A stretch of 64,000 bases of DNA from Lineus longissimus. Lineage: Eukaryota; Nemertea; Pilidiophora; Heteronemertea; Lineidae. The stretch spans positions 4,344,501-4,408,500 of the forward strand of contig NC_088313.1 of NCBI RefSeq assembly GCF_910592395.1. Direction: 5' to 3'. Below, piece after piece: positions 57,200 through 64,000 of this stretch (positions within the stretch are counted from its first letter, which is position 1; each line of letters begins with the position of its first letter). The position numbers and the translations under genes were made by a program. The notes beneath the pieces are model-generated. The model was not told the DNA's origin. It did not search any database and saw only the letters and a program-made list of their open reading frames with translations.

Positions 57200-60100
57200 C
57201 GTCCTATTCATTGGTCAGTAAGACGTTAACAAAAAAGATCATCTTGGGTATCAGATGTAATTATAGATGGATTGAAAGGAAACCAATTTCAAAAGTTTAA
57301 ATATGGCATTGTAATAATCATGGTAGTTTATCGAGAGAAGGTAATCTACTGCCCCGATGGTATTTGTCTGTCGCCTTTTTATATGAATTCAGTGCCTACC
57401 ATGAGCAAATTAGCGCGCTTCCGACTATCAAATCGGCTTATAAATCTCACACCATTAATAAGGAACGACGTGCCCAGAATACAAACACGAAAATGAGGGA
57501 TTCTGCTTCAGACAATGGCCGTCAATACTTCCGCATGAGGAATAATTAATACAGTACTCGAGGCAAGGTCAACGTATTGTCCATGATATTGAGAGAAGAC
57601 ACCACCACTAGGTAATTAGTCAGTAAGAAATCTACAAGAGCCAGAGGTTACCATGCGTGGCAGGATTGATTTACGATGGGTGAAATAACATATCATGCCT
57701 CGTCACTATGAGGCAGCGACCCCCGTCTTGACAGTCGCGAGAATGTAATTTTCACCAATCATTAGAAGCAGAAAGCGTTGCTTCGCAGGCATATTGATTC
57801 GCGAGTCGGTAATGACAAGTTACGAATAAAAATATGCTACGTGGTCCTAAATGACGAACTGCAGCCAAGGCTAAATCACCTTTACGAAGGGCATGACTAT
57901 GGAAAGAATGCGAGGCAGTACAGTTGTACAGTCTGTATAAAGCTATACATGAACTAACATTTCGTTTCTGAATTGCTTGCAGTGCGTTATAGCGTAATGT
58001 AGTGTGCTCAGCCTTCTCAGCTTGCTTGTAAATTTCAGGCTCAAAACGTGACGAAGGGATATTAGACGCATGCATGTTGGAGACAATCATACAGGTTGTC
58101 AATAATCCGTATCAGTTTGGATTTTCTTTTCTGGCCTGGCTGACCTCGAATAAGCTCTCCGCCAGCACTAACATGACTAATGGAGAAATATTATGTCCAG
58201 TATCCAGGGTATGCCACTGGGATCGTAGAACAGCCATCAAAAGCGGGGAAGATGTCGTCTGTGGTCGTGATTTAGGAACATAAATGCGTTTGAGCACACA
58301 ACTAGTAACGCGAACAGTCCTATTTATCACGTTTTATCTCTGCCCACAGACACTTTGCATCGGTACGGCGCTGTTATATGGATCTTTGGACTCGGACGCT
58401 GGCCGACATCATTTTATCATGGATCAAAATTTCGGGTCCGTTCTTTGTAGGTATAATGTAAGAAGAAAAACAAGGAATTTCTAAAAGAAAATTTCCACCA
58501 TCCTTCCCTTAGGGCCTTTCACACTCACTGATCGCGACTGAAAAGGGTAGCGCACTACGCCAACAAAATAGTGACGGCAAAGAATGGGTGGTCCGAAAAG
58601 TCAAAAATACAAGTAGGGGTCTACATTATGAGGGAGATATGGAGAGACCTCTTTGATTACCGCGTACACATTTCGTACGTAGCGGCTTAATCTCGGCGTT
58701 CCTAAGGCTGCGTAATGACTTGGGAAGAAACAAGCTAAGGGAGGATTCCTAATAGCACGGATGTCAAGGCGCAAAACCAATATCCGGGCAAAGAAACGAT
58801 TTCTCCGTCAAGAGATAAAAAGTATTGAGTAGAACGGCGTAGACAAGTGACTGAAAAGGTTAATTGGGTTTGTGATGGTGTAGACAGTGAGGATATTACC
58901 AGATCAGTATGCAGTACTTTTAGACTGTCTAATGCAGTCAGAACATTATCGTTATTTCTATTTTAGGTAGGTTAGAATGGTTTACATGGTTAATTAAAGA
59001 AAGTTGTTGGGCAGAGAGGTGAAATGCAGACCCTATCAAACCCATGGATTTAGACATTTCAGTTGTATTTCGCTCAACGGAAACCTTGTAGCTTGCAGAC
59101 TATCAACTAGTTTCTATCAAACCATGACTTTGTCAATAGAAGTGGAGTTCGGGAGACTTGTGATCCTGGGGGGAAAATAAGTGGATGTTACCTGGGCGCA
59201 GAAAGGTGGTGTGCTAGACGGGACTTTTTTTTCATTTCTCACAAAGGAAAGGCAAGAAGTTCTTTGACGATGACATAACTTCCGTTTGGTTGTAAGATCT
59301 GTTATAGTTAGTGAAGGACAACATTCATAAGAAATATGTACCCCTCAGAATAGCCCGGCAGCTACCAATTATAGAAACGGAACTATATCGTCTACACTGC
59401 CAGTGCATAACTGTATAACAGTTTCTCACACGACTAGTCCATTTAGTATCCCGTCTGGCGATAGGAAATCGCTTCAGGGAATCATAGTCGCTAATTGCAA
59501 AATCATTGCCTCAGAAAAGATTCCAAAAACGTTATTCAGCTTTAAAATTACCAGGACTATTGTTTGACATCCAGTATGTAGCTCAATTGTTGACGCATCA
59601 TTTATTATTATCATTTTATCCCTTGTGGTTAGAATAACCATTAGCGGAAACATTTAAATGGTTCGTTTTGTAAACCAAAACTGATGTAAAAACCACCCGG
59701 CGGCAGTTTTATTACCTTTGAATTTTGGCGGACGATGAGGACACCAGGGACAACGAAAATGGAAAGATACTGATGGCAGTTAGGATCTCTGCATAAGAGT
59801 ACATCAGTACTTCATATTAATTTTTGTATTTCCTTTTGGCAGCGTTAGTGCCTTCCTGTGGTAATGGAGGTAACAAGATTTACTTTATGGTCTTCACAGC
59901 TTGAAAAATAATCGATTATGTTGCTGATCATTTTGGTACTTTTATGATGTGATACTTCACAATCGATCAGACATGTCAGAAGAAAAATAAATAAATAAAA
60001 GTTCATCAAAGTCGTCTGGCTTCACCGTTTGATGTATTATAAAGGGTAAAGTGGATTTTACGCAAACAACCCACCATGTGACACATTGCACGAGGAAGCA

Positions 60101-60690
60101 ACTTTGCTTTGAAAGGCGAGACGAGAGCGGACAAGCCATAAAGCGTCTGCATGAAAAAGTGAGATTCGACAAAGTCCAAAGCTGTGTCGACTTCGATGGC
60201 ATATCTTTCCTTTCTAACTCTGGTAAATGTCAAGCAATATTAACTCAGACCGTAACCGCGAGCACTCATTCTTGCTCTCTGTAACAAAGTATACCTTCCT
60301 CGCCATCAGTGATAAATGTTCTGATTTGTTTTTGACAAAGACAGTTGATGCCTCGTATTAGCGGTAACTAGACTCACAAATGTCAAATCAGCATTCTTTT
60401 GCAGTTGTCGTCAGCAGTTAAACCTTATCCTCATGGAACAGTCCGATCAGCTTTGCCATACACTGGAAATTCACGCAGCTGAACCAATACCGGAAACGGT
60501 TCACCCTGGGCTATTCTCGTCTGACAGATTTATTGTCAGAGTTTCCACCATTTGTTTTTCAAGGCGTATATTACACAGATGCTATTATTAGTGTAGTTAC
60601 CCAAAAGCCAAGTTTGGGATGAAGAAACCGCTGTAACCTCCGATACAAATTGAACCTCAAGATTGGAAGGAAGTACGCATCCTGCACTGA
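57200..60690. other. Intergenic DNA, nothing recognised
   Basis: Short chance frames only. An AAATAAATAAATAAAA tract lies near 59985-60000. Confidence 0.5.
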
Positions 60691-60694
60691 CTTG

Positions 60695-61826
60695 AATGAA
60701 ATGGCCAGGGCCATTGTGCTCACCTCATGTGGAGGAAAGATGGATAAAGAGTATGGTATTGTGTCATGTAGTGTTAGGTTTGATGTAGGTCCAAGCAATT
60801 ACAATTTCCCCAAAATGGCCAATTTACAGTACATTCGACCTCTGTGACCTTGAAAAGTAGGTCAAATCAAAGAAGACCCGGGTGACACATTGAATGGTTG
60901 TTAGAATTAGATGTACCTATGATATAAAATTGGTGCCAATCGGGCAAGTAATACTAGGAATAATGGCATTTTGAAGAATTTAGGATTTGGCCCCCTCCCT
61001 GGAGGCCAAACGGCAAATCAGATCCCACCAAACTTCGGTACCTGAGACCACCTGACCAAGGGGTACATGTGTACTTAATTTGTGATCAATAGTCATTGCA
61101 GTTAAGAAACGTGCCATAGTTACGGCCTGACGGCCAATTTACGCCATTTGACCTCTGTGACCTTGACAAGAAGGTCAAATTAAAAACCTGTGTGATATAT
61201 ACTGTATGGTGGTTAGATGTACCCATGATATCAAATTGGTGGCAATCGGGCAAGAAGTTAAGGAATAATCACATTTTTAAGGTTTTTGGATTTTGCCCCC
61301 TGGTGGTCAAGTGATGAATCATATTGGACCAAACTTCGGTCCCTGAGATTACCTGACTAAGGGGTAAATGTGTACCAAATTTGGTATCAATAGTCATTGC
61401 AGTTTAGAAACGTGCCATCGTTACATCCTAACGGCCAATTTACACCATTTGACCTCTGTGACCTTGAAAAGGAGGTCAAATCAAAAACCCGGAGGATATA
61501 TGATGCACCTTTGCTAGAAGTACCTACCATATTTTTTTCAAAATTTCCCGACTACTATTAAGGGAGATATTGCATATTTTCACTTTTAACGTTTGGCCCC
61601 CTGGTGGCCAAACCATGAAACGAATCGGACCGAAACTTGGTCTCCAAGGTGTCATTACATAAGGGTACATGTGTACCAAGTTTCAACTCAATAGCTCTAA
61701 CAGTTACGAAACGTGCCCTGCTAACGGACGACGGACGACGACGGACGACGACGACGACGACGACGACGGACGACGGACGCCACGGTATGGGATAAGCTCA
61801 CCTCTGCTAAGAGGTGAGCTAAAAAG
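60695..61826 (+). mobile_element. Tripartite 1.13-kb interspersed repeat, copy B
   Basis: Same orientation and structure as copy A, with unit starts at 60837, 61150 and 61451 and the same 5' (AATGAAATGG) and 3' (AGGTGAGCTAAAAAG) limits. Only scattered single-base differences from copy A are visible besides a shorter (GAC)n tract (61725-61780), implying recent common origin. Flanks on both sides differ from those of copy A, so this is dispersal rather than a larger segmental duplication. Confidence 0.85.
61725..61780. repeat. (GAC)n microsatellite in copy B
   Basis: Matches the position of the tract in copy A but is shorter, showing independent length change since the two copies separated. 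Confidence 0.95.
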
Positions 61827-61829
61827 CCG

Positions 61830-63540
61830 GAACTTTAACTGATGTTGATACAAAGATGCTGTCACTGATGAGGATCGTGTCGCCCACCATTGAGTCGTGT
61901 CTAACATGACTAAAGGCAGTGAACAAATCTTAGATGTGATTAATACTTAGCTTAAAATACTGTCGCTTTATCCATTCCCCGCATATAATAAGTCCAGGAA
62001 CCCATAACCATAAAACACGTGGGTGCATGCTGGAAGCAAAAGCCACGAAGGATTTATTGCCGCCATAACTATACTTGTTATCACTCTGATCCATGGTTGG
62101 TTATTCCTTTTTATGAACCATTTGGTCACCCAGGTAAAATTACTTTCCTTCATTGCTACGAGATATAATAACTTGCCATATCAACGCCGGATTATACAGT
62201 GCCTGAGAGGACCTATTGGATTTACGACACTTTATCCTGTTCAGATATTTTGGGCATTCACCACCACCACTACCTACATGGACATTACCCTAATTTAGTA
62301 GAGATGATAACATAAAACATAAAGGTATCTCTTAATATACTCGATCGGAGGAAAATCAGTGCCGTTGGTCATGTTCATCAGCTGCTTTATACCATATTAC
62401 TGACTTCTGAGTGAGAGTTTTTAAGTTTAATATCGTTTAAACAAGCGGGTAATTCTTCTTTCACTTTCTGCTGCAGGCATTACCAAGAAACACAAGAGCC
62501 TCCCTTTAGGCGAGGTAGCACGACTCTTAAGCTATCTTTACTTCAAGACTATTTGAAATTAACTCGATCTGCCGCCCACGGGCAGTTACGACGATTTTCC
62601 CATAAGATTACTGTGGGAGTTATAAGCTGAGTATCAAATGTCTTGTTGGTTTCACCGTCGTTTGCGCCCGTAGTTAGCAGTACCTCCACAGCAAAGTAGG
62701 TTAGGGTGATAACAGCACCTGTGTCAGTGGGTTCAAGGTAAAGTCTACAACTAGTAAAATATTTGTTCTTGCTTGTGTCACTCACTCTTAACCAAACTCA
62801 TTTAGAGTTGGCAGTATTTAGAGAGTGGTACTTTCGGCAACACTATCGTCAAAACAATCCGGCAACCCTGTCGTCTGATTGACACCAGGTTTGTTCGAAT
62901 CAACTATAGATTTTCGACCAGCAGACTATAAACGTAAGTAATGCCTTTGCCTTGGAGATTCGCATTTTGTTCCGAGCATTCGCGCTGCGTACATGTGTGT
63001 ATCATACATGAAATACACATTTAATGGTCGCAAATACTGGCGGAGAATATACATGTGCGCTTGAATATATTTTCTGCTTTTATGTGGAGAATGCATTTCA
63101 CGAGCACATCGACACACCAGTCCAGACCATAAATGTTTACTGGTAGCCGCATTCAAATTGGCTGGCTGGTGCTGAGATGCTCTTTTCAAGCATTAAATTA
63201 AAGGCATGTCATTTTCTTGCTAAAATATGATGTTATCTGTCGATTATTATTGAGCGATGAAGAGGCAGGAATGGTGCATCCTTGGCCGTAGATCAAATTC
63301 AACCGGCCTGTCAATCAAACTCTACACAGTCCATGTTTCTTGGGATTACATTGGACAGCATAGCGTGTAATGTGAAGGGTAAATGGCATCGCTTGTCAAC
63401 ATGTCAGGCTTTCAAGTTGTTAAAGAGAATTAAGCAATAACGGCATGGCCATGAAATAAATCTCACGATGTTACAAGCTCGCACTGTCAGCCTGCCATTG
63501 TGGCGATTCGAGGATCGAGAAACGGTTATAGCAGTTTGCC
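61830..63540. other. Intergenic DNA, nothing recognised
   Basis: Short chance frames only; no repeat or RNA gene recognised. Confidence 0.5.
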
Positions 63541-63780
63541 CGTCTAGCCCGTCATCACAGCCATCACTTTCTGCCAATAGAATTTCTTATCGCAGGTTCG
63601 CCAAAGCAAGCACATTGCACGGATGCATGGCAAAACTATGCGCGACGTAACGTCTTTCAAGGTTTGGGTATATCTGTTAACAATAGGACTTTTGGGATAA
63701 TATCCAAAGCCATCTATAAAACCAGTATACCTATGGAAGGAAGGTAGGAAGGTATTATGTTGTGTCATCAAGTCATCTCC

Positions 63781-63980
63781 AATTACTTTCCAATGACGTT
63801 CCGGAACATCGACAGAGCCAATTATTCTCATCCCTACCGAATGTGATGGTTTTTCGCACTAAGATACGGTACCATACGACATTACAGGCGAAAATAAAAT
63901 AGAATTTTTCAACCAAACAACTTTCAGATGACGTTCCGAGACACCGACAGATCCAATAATTCTAACAGTACCAGATATGG
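63781..63980 (-). repeat. Direct duplication of about 57 bp, 138 bp apart
   Basis: ACTTTC.GATGACGTTCCG-type sequence with CCGACAGA.CCAAT.ATTCT occurs at about 63785-63835 and 63921-63977. Read on the minus strand, both copies translate to related peptides (RIIGSV.V.ERH.KV). The left copy sits in a 95-codon open frame (63544-63831). This could be a duplicated exon, but a dispersed repeat is more likely; no family recognised. The right copy nearly reaches the window end. Confidence 0.5.
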
Positions 63981-64000
63981 GTTCTTTGTACAAAAGTACA

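Overview
This window looks like intergenic and gene-flanking DNA from a metazoan nuclear genome. It is AT-rich, gene-poor and full of short inverted-repeat elements, minisatellites and microsatellites. It has no operons, rRNA, CRISPR arrays or prokaryote-like gene packing. The only confident gene encodes a class A biogenic-amine GPCR of the alpha2-adrenergic/octopamine type. Together with repeat types common in marine invertebrates, this suggests a marine lophotrochozoan (mollusc, brachiopod or annelid grade). That placement is inference; no taxonomic marker was tested.

Layout. 1-10.8 kb: intergenic DNA with two small inverted-repeat structures (6.57 and 6.83 kb). 10.8-13.0 kb: the GPCR gene on the minus strand. 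Its 646-codon coding sequence is uninterrupted and starts just after a good splice acceptor. A 135-bp TA-flanked hairpin MITE lies in its presumed 3' UTR. 13-20 kb: intergenic, with a degenerate satellite (14.2-14.7 kb), a diverged repeat (16.0-16.4 kb) and a short hairpin (18.5 kb). 20-22 kb: two tentative short exons on the plus strand. 25.3-27.6 kb: twin palindromes, a pre-miRNA-like hairpin, and a 75-bp minisatellite in exactly six copies.

33-38.7 kb: a tRNA-derived SINE-like segment, a LINE/SINE-type 3' tail, and a 1,164-bp foldback element with long inverted arms and a perfect 9-bp target duplication (Mutator/foldback type). 42.4 kb: a 450-bp TA-flanked MITE. 47.4-48.8 kb and 60.7-61.8 kb: another MITE and two near-identical copies, 13 kb apart, of a 1.13-1.15 kb non-coding repeat. 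That repeat is built from three internal units of about 300 bp, each carrying nuclear-receptor-type half-sites. 51.1 kb: a mariner-type 135-bp MITE. 56.5-57.2 and 63.7-64.0 kb: diverged local duplications.

Apart from the GPCR, no open frame in the window is convincing as a protein gene; most short ORFs are chance. The most unusual signals are the foldback element at 37.5-38.65 kb, the tripartite repeat pair with DR3/TCAAGGTCA clusters, and the minisatellite whose minus strand carries five let-7 seed-match octamers.
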